Shown: positions 25,164 through 34,533 of the stretch, piece by piece
Layout: each line of letters begins with the position of its first letter
How positions within the stretch are numbered: the first letter of the stretch is position 1
Source of the DNA: JAPUDQ01 sp049644865
Lineage (GTDB): Bacteria > Patescibacteriota > Saccharimonadia > Saccharimonadales > Saccharimonadaceae
Assembly: GCA_049644865.1 (NCBI GenBank)
Contig: JBARSV010000005.1
Span: 1-62,961, forward strand
Direction: 5' to 3'
DNA length: 62,961 nt
Made by a program: the position numbers and the translations under genes
Notes under the pieces: model-generated
Database searches by the model: none
What the model was told of the DNA's origin: nothing
What the model saw: the letters and a program-made list of their open reading frames with translations, nothing else

Positions 25164-25981
25164 CGTCGTGCTCGGCGCTCGGCCGCCCGTTCACTGGCGA
25201 TAAACCACGCCAGTATAACCGTCCGAATAATCCGTGGTATTAGTATCGTTCTTGTCTGGTGAGCCAAGTGACGATTCCAGCCACGTTCATGGAATTCATC
25301 ATACATGTGCAGATCATAGACCTTGAGCACACGCTCTCGCATGATAGTCTCAAAGCCTTCACGCCGCGCACGTACAATCATATTGTTGTCAGGACGCACT
25401 CCGGAAAACCGCAGTGGCGTAATGGTGCTCGCAACACCAAATTCAAACATAACATGGGTCGTGAAGACACCCTTTGCCCCCCAGTACTGCCAATTTTTTG
25501 ACAGCTGATCACGGCGGTTATCGCCAGGGATGACATTTTTTTCTTTGATACTCGTGCGCTCTTCTTTGGGCTTGCCCCACAATTCCTCTATCTTGTCGCT
25601 GAGCGGGTAGTGATGCGCCGGCGTCATGGCGTCGACTATGGCGTGACTCAACCAGGCCGCCTCAAATGCCGCCCGTTCACGGTTACCATCGACAAGTGCA
25701 TCGGTCAAATTGTCGATATGATCATTGATGAGACGGTAGACTTGATTGTCATCAGCGTTTGTCGGGTCAACATAATGCCACGGCTCATCGACTGACGGGC
25801 TCTTACGTTTGATACCGTCGGGGCCGTTGACACCCTCAAAATGCAAGATTCCATCGATGGCAGGAAAATACCGCCGCGCTGGCAGTAGCTCAGCGAGCTC
25901 GCGCCGGGCCACGCGGTCGATCTTCTGATGCGCGCCCATGACGCGGCCTGATTTGAGTCTGATGGTAGTACCACTGTACAT
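25160..25981 (-). CDS. Putative zinc-dependent phospholipase C / P1-nuclease-like protein
   Basis: The 273-residue protein has spaced histidines and aspartates: GAHQKIDR near the start, HYVDPTN, and AAWLSHAIVDAMTPAHHYPL at about residue 108. These resemble the HxxxD and PxH metal ligands of zinc phospholipase C/S1-P1 nucleases. A hydrophobic stretch near the C-terminus (ILIPRIIRTVILAWFIA) could anchor it to the membrane. The assignment rests on pattern likeness only. It shares an ATGA junction with rsmD. A heptamer repeat tract fills the gap before it. Confidence 0.5.
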   Translation of the reverse strand: MYSGTTIRLKSGRVMGAHQKIDRVARRELAELLPARRYFPAIDGILHFEGVNGPDGIKRKSPSVDEPWHYVDPTNADDNQVYRLINDHIDNLTDALVDGNRERAAFEAAWLSHAIVDAMTPAHHYPLSDKIEELWGKPKEERTSIKEKNVIPGDNRRDQLSKNWQYWGAKGVFTTHVMFEFGVASTITPLRFSGVRPDNNMIVRARREGFETIMRERVLKVYDLHMYDEFHERGWNRHLAHQTRTILIPRIIRTVILAWFIASERAAERRARR

Positions 25982-25983
25982 AG

Positions 25984-26053
25984 TAGAAGATGGATTATGG
26001 ATTTTAGAATGATGATTATGTAATTTTTCCCAAAATCCAAAATCTAACTTCTA
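25984..26053. repeat. Heptamer repeat tract, two opposed arrays
   Basis: The left part has ATGGATT units and the right part AAAATCC, AAAATCT, AACTTCT, AAAATCT in register. The right half is the reverse complement type of the left, and AGTAGA/TCTACT close the ends, so the tract could fold on itself. It lies between recG and the phospholipase-like gene. Confidence 0.7.
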
Positions 26054-26065
26054 AAATCTACTGCA

Positions 26066-28285
26066 TTAGTTTAGTGTTGTTAATCTGCGGTAACGTTCGA
26101 CACGCTCGCGCATACCCTCGTATTGTAACAGATCGATACTGTTTTCTTTAGCCCAGGCGATGGCACGCTTGACTGCCACGATAGCCCGCGTATCGGCCAG
26201 GCTGGCAACCTGGAGATTGAGCTGACCGTGCTGCATGCGACCGTATATCTCGCCTGGACCGCGCAGTTCAAGGTCTTTCTCGGCCAGGTAAAAACCGTCG
26301 TTGCTATGCTCCAGCTCACGTAGGCGTAAACTCGTCGTCTGTTTACTCTCCGTCGTGACAAGATAGCAATAACTCTGTTGCTCACTTCGGCCGACTCGGC
26401 CACGAAGCTGATGTAACTGCGCCAACCCAAACCGCTCAGCGCCTTCGATAATCATGACTGTCGCGTTGGGCACGTCCACACCCACTTCGACGACGGTGGT
26501 ACTGACCAAGACGTCGATCTCCCGGTTCACAAAGCGTCGCATGACGGCATCTTTTTCATCGGCTGCCATCTTGCCATGCAGTAGCCCAATGCGGCGATGC
26601 TTGAACACGGTTTTTTGCAACCGTTCATACTCCGTCGTGACACTGGCTAACTCTGAAGTGAAATCTTCAAAATTGGATTTTGGATTTTGGATTTTGGATT
26701 TTGGAAGATCATTTATGTAATCGCCAGCCGAATCAGCCCCACGAACTTTTGAGGAGACCGTGGCCGTCTCGGCCAGCCGAACGCCACGGGCCGGCGAAGC
26801 CGCCCGTAAAGAGTGCTCCGAAGAAGTTTGTGGGGGTGATTCGGGCGTGGTAGCTTCAATCAGTGGACAGACAATGTAAACCTGCCTGTCGTTGGCGATC
26901 TCTTTATCGACACTGGCGAGCAGACTAGCGCGGCTCGTCGGTGAGATGATCTTCGTGATGATCGGCTTGCGCCCAACTGGTTTTTCTTGCAGCAACGATA
27001 CTTCCAGCTCACCATAGACCGTCAATTGCAGACTCCGTGGAATGGGCGTCGCCGTCATAGCAAGTAAGTGCGGTAACTTGTGCCCCTTGCTGAGCAGTTT
27101 CTGACGCTGCGCTACCCCAAACCGATGTTGCTCATCGATTACCACAAAACCGAGCTGGTGAAACGCCACACTTTCCTGTAATAGCGCGTGCGTGCCGACA
27201 GTGACCGCAATCGATCCGCCAGCGATTTGCTGTTTGAGCTGGTCTTTGGGTTTCTTGCTGAGACTACCTATCAGCAGACCCACCGTTACCCCAAACGGCT
27301 CAAGCAATTGTGCGAGCGTCTCGGCATGTTGCCGCGCCAGTAACTCAGTCGGCGCCATGATAGCCGTCTGATAGCCTGCTCGAGCCGCGACCAGTGCCGC
27401 GAGACCAGCCACTACTGTTTTGCCCGAACCCACATCGCCTTGCAGCAGTCGGTTCATCGGTATGCCCGATGCAAAATTCTGGATGATATCCCAGGCTGCT
27501 CGGCGCTGATCGTTGGTCAGACGAAATGGCAAGGCGGCCACAAATTGCTTGACGGCCTCGAGATCAAAATCAATCACATAGCTCTCTAGTGCCGCATTGT
27601 CAGCACGGTTAAGCTCCGAGGCATAGAGTAACTCGACGAGTTCTTGAAAACCAATTCGTTGCTTACCCCTCTCAACATCTGATGAATTTTCCGGAAAATG
27701 GAGCGCCAGCATTGCGTCAGCATACGTCGAGAGATTGGCATGAGATACGAGCTTTTCAGGGAGTAGTTCGGGTAGCATCGTGATGACGGGTCGGATCTCC
27801 TCGATAAGTGTCCGTAGTTGTGTCGATTTGAGACCAGACACCTGGCGATAGATCGGCACGATAGCATTGCCCGATTCGATAACCTCCTCGCTGCTGCGAA
27901 CACTTGGATTGAGCAGCTGATACCGCCGCTGCGAGAAAGCAAATTCGCCCGCTACCAGCCATTCTCCGCCCCCTGCGAGATGCTTAGCCCGATACGGCTG
28001 ATTAAACCACGTCATCGGCACTTTGCCCGACCCATCACTCAGTACCGCCGTTGTGACGTGAAGCCCCCGCCGAACGTAACGAGATGAAATCTGGCTGATC
28101 GTACCTCTGACGACGACATTTCCCGGATGAAGTTCGCTGATCTGCGATACCTTGGTATAGTCCTCGTATGTCCGTGGTAAAAATTGTATGAGATCACCTA
28201 CAGTGACGAGACCGGCTACCTGCAATTGCAGCCATGTCTTCTCGCCCACGCCTTTTATGTCACTGAGCGGCGTCGATAATTTCAT
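26066..28285 (-). CDS. recG: ATP-dependent DNA helicase RecG
   Basis: RecG remodels stalled replication forks and Holliday junctions. The wedge/OB domain is at about residues 50-130. Walker A is GDVGSGKT (283-290), the DExH box is DEQH (384-387), and motif III TATPIPRSL follows. The RecG-specific C-terminal motif QLRGRVGR and the TRG region are present. Between CPLIEAT (478) and SVTTEYERLQ (about 548) there is an extra segment of about 65 residues not expected in RecG. It includes a hairpin-forming stretch and four perfect heptamer units translated in frame. The protein still reads through, so it is probably functional. It starts 7 bases after the tyrS stop. Confidence 0.94.
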   Translation of the reverse strand: MKLSTPLSDIKGVGEKTWLQLQVAGLVTVGDLIQFLPRTYEDYTKVSQISELHPGNVVVRGTISQISSRYVRRGLHVTTAVLSDGSGKVPMTWFNQPYRAKHLAGGGEWLVAGEFAFSQRRYQLLNPSVRSSEEVIESGNAIVPIYRQVSGLKSTQLRTLIEEIRPVITMLPELLPEKLVSHANLSTYADAMLALHFPENSSDVERGKQRIGFQELVELLYASELNRADNAALESYVIDFDLEAVKQFVAALPFRLTNDQRRAAWDIIQNFASGIPMNRLLQGDVGSGKTVVAGLAALVAARAGYQTAIMAPTELLARQHAETLAQLLEPFGVTVGLLIGSLSKKPKDQLKQQIAGGSIAVTVGTHALLQESVAFHQLGFVVIDEQHRFGVAQRQKLLSKGHKLPHLLAMTATPIPRSLQLTVYGELEVSLLQEKPVGRKPIITKIISPTSRASLLASVDKEIANDRQVYIVCPLIEATTPESPPQTSSEHSLRAASPARGVRLAETATVSSKVRGADSAGDYINDLPKSKIQNPKSNFEDFTSELASVTTEYERLQKTVFKHRRIGLLHGKMAADEKDAVMRRFVNREIDVLVSTTVVEVGVDVPNATVMIIEGAERFGLAQLHQLRGRVGRSEQQSYCYLVTTESKQTTSLRLRELEHSNDGFYLAEKDLELRGPGEIYGRMQHGQLNLQVASLADTRAIVAVKRAIAWAKENSIDLLQYEGMRERVERYRRLTTLN
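26651..26851. repeat. In-frame insertion in recG containing heptamer units
   Basis: The heptamer GGATTTT is repeated four times without error at 26675-26702. The rest of the insertion has G+C-rich hairpins (GGGCcGGC-gaa-GCCGCCC; GGCCG-tct-CGGCC). The insert falls in a surface loop between helicase motifs, after the conserved CPLIE. Confidence 0.7.
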
Positions 28286-28291
28286 GAGGTG

Positions 28292-29500
28292 TTATCTCAC
28301 CAAGACAAAGCTGTTTTTGCCTTTTTTGAGCAGGCTCGGCACAGGTAACGCCGCATCAAGCGATGTCACCTTGTCGCCATTGATGCTGATAGCGCCACTA
28401 TCGACGAGTCGGCGGGCTTCGCTATTGCTTGCGACGAGGCCGGTCATCGTGAGTGCGTCGAGCACGTTGCTTGCCGTCGTTGTCGGAATCTCAAGCGCCA
28501 ACATATCGAGTTCTTCGCTAAGAAGCTGATCAAACGGCGTGTCACCAAACAGAGTACTCGTAATATTGCGAGCATTTTCAGCTCGATCGGCGCCATGTAC
28601 AAGCTTGGTGACTTCGTAGGCGAGGTATTTCTGGGCTGCTCGACCAGCGGGGTTGCGCGAGAACTCTTCCATAAGTAAATCATATTCGTGAGGGGCGATA
28701 CGGGTGTAGATCTTGAGGTAATCACCGACACCGGCGTCATCTGCATTGAGCCAAAACTGGTAAAACTGGTACACACTTGTCTTGGTCGGATCAAGCCAGA
28801 CGGCGCCGCCTTCACTCTTGCCAAATTTGACCCCTGTCGATTTATTGATCACCAGTGGGATCGTCCAGACATGCGCTTCGCCGTCATCGAGTTTGCGGAT
28901 CATCTGTGTACCTGAGAGCATGTTGCCCCACTGGTCAGAGCCACCGATTTGCAATGTCGCGCCTTTTTCACGGAACAGATAGAGATAATCATAGCCTTGG
29001 ATCAGTGAGTAGCTAAATTCTGCATAACTGATCCCAACGCCGCCCTCACCGATGCGTGCCTTCACAAAATCCCGATCGAGTAGCTGTGTCATCGAGAAAT
29101 GCTTGCCGATATCACGCAGAAATTGTAAGTACCCCATGTCTTTGAACCAGTCATAATTATCGACCATCTCGAAACTCTCGCCCTCAAGGATTTGACGATA
29201 CTGCGCGGCTATACCGGCTTTGTTATGAGCGATCTCATCGAGCGATTTGAGTTGACGTTCTTGGTCATCTTTGGGGTCACCGATCATACCTGTCGCACCA
29301 CCGACCAGTACGATCGCCTTATGTCCACCGGCTATGAGGTGCTTGACAAGCATAACAGCGGCTAGGTTACCGATCGTCATACTATCAGCACTGGGATCGA
29401 CTCCGAGGTAAAACGTCCGCGGCTGATCGATTGCCGCCGGGCTGTCAAATGTTGTCTGGTTAACGAAACCTCGCCACTGCAGTTCTTCGGATAATGTCAT
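28292..29500 (-). CDS. tyrS: Tyrosine--tRNA ligase
   Basis: TyrS charges tRNA-Tyr. The class I HIGH-like motif appears as DPSADSMTIGNL and the KMSKS loop as KFGKS. YLGVDP and the tyrosine-binding region GSDQWGNM are conserved. A C-terminal S4-like RNA-binding domain ends the protein (SEARRLVDSGAISINGDKV). The start is the Met at 29500; the longer frame to 29602 is translated promoter and heptamer repeat. It is divergent from the penicillin-binding protein gene. Confidence 0.95.
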   Translation of the reverse strand: MTLSEELQWRGFVNQTTFDSPAAIDQPRTFYLGVDPSADSMTIGNLAAVMLVKHLIAGGHKAIVLVGGATGMIGDPKDDQERQLKSLDEIAHNKAGIAAQYRQILEGESFEMVDNYDWFKDMGYLQFLRDIGKHFSMTQLLDRDFVKARIGEGGVGISYAEFSYSLIQGYDYLYLFREKGATLQIGGSDQWGNMLSGTQMIRKLDDGEAHVWTIPLVINKSTGVKFGKSEGGAVWLDPTKTSVYQFYQFWLNADDAGVGDYLKIYTRIAPHEYDLLMEEFSRNPAGRAAQKYLAYEVTKLVHGADRAENARNITSTLFGDTPFDQLLSEELDMLALEIPTTTASNVLDALTMTGLVASNSEARRLVDSGAISINGDKVTSLDAALPVPSLLKKGKNSFVLVR

Positions 29501-29562
29501 ACCTATATAATCGCATGAAAAAAGAAATATGGGTAGCCTCGGGCCATGTCTGATTTGCAGCT

Positions 29563-29597
29563 GATACGCTATACGAAATACGGTATACGTTATACGA
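29563..29597. repeat. Heptamer repeat tract (NATACGN type)
   Basis: Five units in register: GATACGC, TATACGA, AATACGG, TATACGT, TATACGA. It lies in the divergent tyrS / PBP promoter region, directly upstream of the TATAAT box of the PBP gene, so it occupies the -35 zone. Confidence 0.78.
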
Positions 29598-29607
29598 ACC
29601 ATTGCGC

Positions 29608-29636
29608 TATAATATTGCTAAGCTTACATAGAAGGA
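29608..29636 (+). promoter_or_regulatory. -10 box and ribosome site of the PBP gene
   Basis: TATAAT (29608-29613) follows the heptamer tract. AAGGAG lies at 29632-29637, 8 bases before the GTG start at 29646. Confidence 0.7.
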
Positions 29637-29645
29637 GTGGTAGTT

Positions 29646-32285
29646 GTGGCCAAAGGCTCAAAGAAATCATCGAAAACCCTTAGTGTGTATTCAAATCTAG
29701 CGACGAGACACAAGGTCAAGAAAGAGACCCGTGCTCGCCGCAAGGCAGAATACCTTGCGACATTGCCGAAACATCCTGTCGAACGCATGATGTATCGTCT
29801 GCATCCAAAACGTTTTTGGGCGTATTGGTTTAGCCGCGAAGGCTTGATTATGACCGGCAAGATCATTGGTGTCGGCATACTACTCGTGGTGCTTCTGATA
29901 GCTGGTTTATTTGCGTATTACCGTCAGGAAATTGCCTCTATCAGACCAGGTGAATTATCGAGTCGTGTACAGACCACGGTTAGTCGATATTATGATCGCA
30001 ATGGTGAATTGCTATGGGAAGACAAAGGTTCAGGCGATTACAAACTTGTCGTCAAATCAGAAGAAATTTCCAAACACATGAAGAATGCGACAATCGCAAT
30101 CGAAGATAAAGACTTTTATAAACACGGCGGGTTTAGCGCGACTGGTATCATCCGTGCCACCTGGAATAACTTCAAAGGTGGTGATACTCAAGGTGCTTCC
30201 ACTCTAACTCAGCAACTCGTCAAACAGGTATTCTTTCGTGACGAAGCCGGTGACCGTAGTTTCGGTGGTGTCCCTCGTAAGATCAAAGAAACTATTTTGG
30301 CCATAGAGGTTGAGCGGTCATATAACAAAGATCAGATTCTCACAATGTATCTCAATGAGTCATCATATGGTGGTCGACGCAACGGCGTACAATCAGCCTC
30401 TCGAACGTATTTTGAAAAAGACGCCAAAGATTTGACCCTCGCTGAAGCCTCATTACTTGCCGCCATACCTCAGCAGCCAGGGCGTTTCAACCCCTACTCA
30501 GCCATCGAAGACCCTGTTGCCAAAAAAGATCTCATCGCCCGACAGCAAACGACACTCGATTATATGGCCGAACAGGGGTATATCACCAAAGCTGAGGCGG
30601 CCGAAGCTAAAAAAGTCGCCGTTCTTGATACTATCAAACCAGAGTCAGACCAGTTTGCTGGTATTAAGGCACCTCATTTCGTGCAATATGTTAAAGCCCA
30701 GCTAGAAGCCGACCTGGGTCAAGCCACGGTGGGGGCAGGTGGACTAACCATCAAGACCACACTCGACTGGCGAGCCCAGCAAATCGTTGACCAAGCATTT
30801 GTTGATCTATTTAACGGTCCAATGCCTCGCGCCGCCAACTTCGATAACGGCGCCGCAACCATGATCGACGTGCCAACTGGTCAAATACTGGCCATGCGTG
30901 GAAGTCGTGACTATGAGTACCCCGGCTATGGCTCTGTTAACTCGGCAATTGCTTTTTTGCAGCCCGGTTCGAGCATTAAGCCATTGGTCTTTTCGGCACT
31001 CTTTAAGCAACGTGATGGTGTCAACTACGGCGCCGGCTCTATCTTGTCTGACGAGCAACTGCCGCAGAGTATTTATACGACCGGTGACGGCAAATCAGTT
31101 ATGAACTTCGATAACAAGTTCCGCGGAGCCATACCAATCCGTTCGGGACTGGCTGAGTCACGCAATATACCGGCCATTAAGGCGATGTACATTGCCGGTC
31201 GAGAACTAACGCTTAACACCATACATGATATGGGTGACAAATCGTACTGTACGAATGGCGCCAACCGAGAAGTTGGTTTGGCAGCAGCAATCGGTGGCTG
31301 CGAAGTAAAGCAAGTCGAGCATACTGCGGCTTTCGCAACCATCGCGCGAATGGGTGTCTACAAAGCACCGTCAAGCGTCATTGAAGTAAAAAACTCTGAA
31401 GGCCAAGTCATCAAGAAGTGGAACGATGAAGGCACCCAAGTTATTGATCCGCAAATTCCTTATATCATTGCCGATATATTGAGTGACGATACTGCTCGTG
31501 CTCCTTCATATGGTCGAGGCGCGTCAGGTCTCGTTGTGCCAGGCGTCAAGACATTTACCAAAACTGGTACAAGTAACGCTGGCGCCAAATCAAAAGACCT
31601 TTGGATGATGAGTACGAGCCCTCGAGTTGCTCTGGGCGTATGGGTAGGTAATCACGATACTCGGCCGATGAGTGATGCACTCAGTAGTCGTATTGGGCCG
31701 ACTATCAACAAAATCATGGGCCCAGTACACACTGACATCTTCGCAAAAGACAGCAGCTGGAAGGCTGGTGATTGGTTTACACAGCCTGCAGGCGTACAGC
31801 GACTAACAGTCAGTGGCCGAAGCGACCTCTTCCCGTCGTGGTACAACAAGTCTCAGGCTAATCCAACCGAAAAAATCACGTTCGATAAAGTCTCAAAGAA
31901 AAAAGCAACCGACTGTACACCAGAGAATGCCAAAGAAGTCATCGACGTTCAGAAGTTCACTGACCCAATCACAAAGAAAACGCTCTATATCTCTCCAAGT
32001 GGTTACGATGCCAATGCTGACGACGATGTACACAAGTGTGATGACGTTCGACCATACGTCACAACTATCACATCTGGCAGCAAGAAGATTACTGCAAGCG
32101 TCTCACAAGGCACTCACACAATTCAGTCTGTCGTCTTCACTGTTGACGGTCAAGAAATCGGTACGTTGCCAGGCACTGGCAGTGGCAGCTATAGTGTTTC
32201 GTACGACGGGCCAAAAAACGGCACAGTCACTGTCACCGTGACGGACACCGCCCTCTACGTTGGCACACTCAGTAACCCACTATAA
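29646..32285 (+). CDS. Penicillin-binding protein 1A-type peptidoglycan synthase
   Basis: This class A PBP polymerises and cross-links peptidoglycan. After a basic cytoplasmic tail, one membrane helix lies at about residues 72-92. The GT51 glycosyltransferase domain has AIEDKDFYKHGG (about 151-162) and GASTLTQQLVKQ. The transpeptidase domain has SSIK (nucleophile near 441), SRN and KTGTS (about 638). A beta-rich C-terminal extension of about 150 residues (NGTVTVTVTD) resembles an Ig-like domain. GTG at 29646 is chosen from AAGGAG spacing over the GTG three codons earlier. The presence of this enzyme indicates a cell wall of its own. Confidence 0.93.
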   Translation: MAKGSKKSSKTLSVYSNLATRHKVKKETRARRKAEYLATLPKHPVERMMYRLHPKRFWAYWFSREGLIMTGKIIGVGILLVVLLIAGLFAYYRQEIASIRPGELSSRVQTTVSRYYDRNGELLWEDKGSGDYKLVVKSEEISKHMKNATIAIEDKDFYKHGGFSATGIIRATWNNFKGGDTQGASTLTQQLVKQVFFRDEAGDRSFGGVPRKIKETILAIEVERSYNKDQILTMYLNESSYGGRRNGVQSASRTYFEKDAKDLTLAEASLLAAIPQQPGRFNPYSAIEDPVAKKDLIARQQTTLDYMAEQGYITKAEAAEAKKVAVLDTIKPESDQFAGIKAPHFVQYVKAQLEADLGQATVGAGGLTIKTTLDWRAQQIVDQAFVDLFNGPMPRAANFDNGAATMIDVPTGQILAMRGSRDYEYPGYGSVNSAIAFLQPGSSIKPLVFSALFKQRDGVNYGAGSILSDEQLPQSIYTTGDGKSVMNFDNKFRGAIPIRSGLAESRNIPAIKAMYIAGRELTLNTIHDMGDKSYCTNGANREVGLAAAIGGCEVKQVEHTAAFATIARMGVYKAPSSVIEVKNSEGQVIKKWNDEGTQVIDPQIPYIIADILSDDTARAPSYGRGASGLVVPGVKTFTKTGTSNAGAKSKDLWMMSTSPRVALGVWVGNHDTRPMSDALSSRIGPTINKIMGPVHTDIFAKDSSWKAGDWFTQPAGVQRLTVSGRSDLFPSWYNKSQANPTEKITFDKVSKKKATDCTPENAKEVIDVQKFTDPITKKTLYISPSGYDANADDDVHKCDDVRPYVTTITSGSKKITASVSQGTHTIQSVVFTVDGQEIGTLPGTGSGSYSVSYDGPKNGTVTVTVTDTALYVGTLSNPL

Positions 32286-32319
32286 AACCCGAACTGTCTA
32301 GGAAAAAACATCTCGGTTG

Positions 32320-33135
32320 TCATCGGTTAGCAAGGTCAATCAGAGCATCTTCACGACTGGTCGGTTTGGGTGGGCGCGGCGCATGAGACGATTTACGATA
32401 TTGTGGTCGTGTAGTTGATCGTTGAGGTACGGGACGAGCGGGTGATGATGCTGTTCGCGCAAACACCATACGACCCGCTTCTGTCTGAATTACTCGGGTT
32501 GTTTCCGCCTCAATCGTTTGGCCAATAGCCGATTTTGCACGGTCAACGACAACCATCGTACCATCGTCAAGATACCCGACGCCTTGATCCTTGTTTTGGC
32601 CTGGGGCGACGATTCCCACACTGATAATTTCACCTGGGAGGTGCATTGGTCTGAGGGCATGAGCCAGCTCATTGACATTGACGACGGTGATTTGTTCGGT
32701 TCGGGCGACTTTGTTGAGATTATAATCAGTCGTGCACAGGCGAGCACCAAGTTTTTTTGCGATTACCATGAGCTGTTCATCGACACCGTCGTTATGCACG
32801 ATGCCATCATCATAATTTGTCACGCTGATATGGGCGATGTCTTGTAATTCTTTCACAACATCGAGTCCATAGCGGGCTCGCTCGCGCTTATCGTGGTCGG
32901 CGCGGTCGGCCATGTACTGTAGCTCGCGCACAACACTACGCGGTATGATAATCTCGGCACTCAAAAATCCTGATCGTGCAATGGCAACAATTCGACCATC
33001 GATAAGCGCACTCGTGTCACACACGATTTTCGGCAATGATGCCTTCTGTAGACGCGTAGCCGGTCCGAATGCCTTGTACGCGAGATAACTGGTCTGAACA
33101 GCGATGAGGCTGCCAATAATTTCTAAATATGTCAT
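32320..33135 (-). CDS. PIN/TRAM-domain protein, YacL-like
   Basis: The 271-residue protein has an N-terminal membrane helix. A PIN nuclease domain (IVCDTSALIDGRIVAIA with the first Asp; TTDYNLNKVA) follows, then a TRAM RNA-binding domain (IVAPGQNKDQGVGYLDDGTMVVVDRA). In firmicutes YacL sits after radA, as here. PIN domains cleave RNA with metal ions held by aspartates. The C-terminal 40 residues are basic and rich in Pro and Arg. Its start overlaps the radA stop (ATGA), so the two are co-translated. Confidence 0.87.
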   Translation of the reverse strand: MTYLEIIGSLIAVQTSYLAYKAFGPATRLQKASLPKIVCDTSALIDGRIVAIARSGFLSAEIIIPRSVVRELQYMADRADHDKRERARYGLDVVKELQDIAHISVTNYDDGIVHNDGVDEQLMVIAKKLGARLCTTDYNLNKVARTEQITVVNVNELAHALRPMHLPGEIISVGIVAPGQNKDQGVGYLDDGTMVVVDRAKSAIGQTIEAETTRVIQTEAGRMVFARTASSPARPVPQRSTTRPQYRKSSHAPRPPKPTSREDALIDLANR

Positions 33136-34499
33136 GATGTCTCTTTCGTTTTACGTGTTAAGTATGACGTGAGGACTGTTCTTACGTCGTGGGCTGGCTT
33201 TATGAAAGCGTCAGCCGGCTTGGTCGCAGGTGCGACGGCATAGGTAAAACCAAGCTTACGCGCTTCGGCAATCCGCTTGGCGCTACCCGCCGAGCTACGA
33301 ATCTCTCCACCGAGACCGACCTCACCATACACGACGGCATGTTGGTCCATCGCCCTTCCCGCTGCGGCACTAGCTATTGCCATGCAGACCGCAAGATCAG
33401 CCGCCGGATCACGTAGTTTGAGCCCACCAACGACATTGACGAAGATGTCTTTGTCGCTGAGATGTAGTTTTGTGCGCTTTTCGAGCACGGCGACAAGCAA
33501 ATTAAGCCGATTGAGGTCAAAGCCGCTAGCAGTTCGTTTGGGGTAGCCAAAGCTTGTCGGGTTGACAAGAGCTTGTATCTCAACCAGAAGTGAGCGATTA
33601 CCTTCCATGGTCGCGAGTATTATCGAACCATCGACGTGAGAACGTTCGGCCAGAAGACTAGCAGATGGATTGTCGACTGGCACGAGACCACGGTCGTTCA
33701 TCTCAAAGATGGCAAGTTCAGCTGTGCTACCATAACGGTTTTTGACAGCCCGCACCATTTTGAACCCACCATAGCGATCGCCTTCAAATTGCAATACGAC
33801 ATCGACCAGATGCTCCATAACCTTTGGCCCAGCAATACTTCCCTCTTTGGTAACATGTCCAACCAACATCACCGCCGTATTACTACGTTTGGCCGACTGA
33901 ATGATGAGATTGGTCGCATTGGTGATCTGACTAACCGTACCTGGCGCGCTAGCGATATCTGCCATGACGAGTGTCTGTACCGAGTCAACGATAACGAGAT
34001 TATAACTACCGCTGGCAATAGTCGCCGCGATATCGTCGGCACTCGTCGTACTGATAAGTGATAGCTGTCCCGCTGCACTGGCGCCGAGTCGATTGGCACG
34101 TAGCTTCACCTGCCCTGCTGACTCCTCACCAGTGACATAGAGGACTGGCTGGGTATCGGCGACGTGAGCCGCAATTTGCAGAAGCAACGTACTTTTACCA
34201 ATCCCTGGTTCACCGGCGACCAACATCACGCCGCCCGCCATGATACCGCCACCGAGCACAGTATCGATATCAGCGATACCGGTACTCTGTCGATCTTTAA
34301 CCGAATCGATTTTCACCGCATCGAGTCGTTTGGCCTCTAGTAATTTTCCCTGGGATCGACTAACGGCCGTCTTGCCTGCTGGAGTCGCCGCCGACTCAAC
34401 CAGACTATTCCAGGCGCCACAATTTTCACACCGCCCCGCCCATTTGCCATAACTCGCGGCGCACTGTTGACATGTATAGGTTGTCTTCAACTTCGTCAT
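33132..34499 (-). CDS. radA: DNA repair protein RadA
   Basis: RadA is a RecA-like ATPase that drives branch migration in recombination. The N-terminal zinc finger is CQQC...CENC (residues 10-29). Walker A is GEPGIGKST, the RadA motif KNRYGS is present, and the C-terminal Lon-like domain follows. It lies in a clpC-(34534)-radA-yacL block. A heptamer repeat tract begins at its start codon (34498-34532), so its 5' region is made of repeats and has no clear ribosome site. Confidence 0.95.
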   Translation of the reverse strand: MTKLKTTYTCQQCAASYGKWAGRCENCGAWNSLVESAATPAGKTAVSRSQGKLLEAKRLDAVKIDSVKDRQSTGIADIDTVLGGGIMAGGVMLVAGEPGIGKSTLLLQIAAHVADTQPVLYVTGEESAGQVKLRANRLGASAAGQLSLISTTSADDIAATIASGSYNLVIVDSVQTLVMADIASAPGTVSQITNATNLIIQSAKRSNTAVMLVGHVTKEGSIAGPKVMEHLVDVVLQFEGDRYGGFKMVRAVKNRYGSTAELAIFEMNDRGLVPVDNPSASLLAERSHVDGSIILATMEGNRSLLVEIQALVNPTSFGYPKRTASGFDLNRLNLLVAVLEKRTKLHLSDKDIFVNVVGGLKLRDPAADLAVCMAIASAAAGRAMDQHAVVYGEVGLGGEIRSSAGSAKRIAEARKLGFTYAVAPATKPADAFIKPAHDVRTVLTSYLTRKTKETS

Positions 34500-34532
34500 T
34501 CTATATTCTATAATCCATAATCTCTATTCTAC
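34498..34532. repeat. Heptamer repeat tract (AWTCYAT type)
   Basis: Five units in register: ATTCTAT, ATTCTAT, AATCCAT, AATCTCT, ATTCTAC. It overlaps the radA start codon and ends 1 base before the stop of the upstream gene. Confidence 0.78.
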
Positions 34533-34533
34533 T

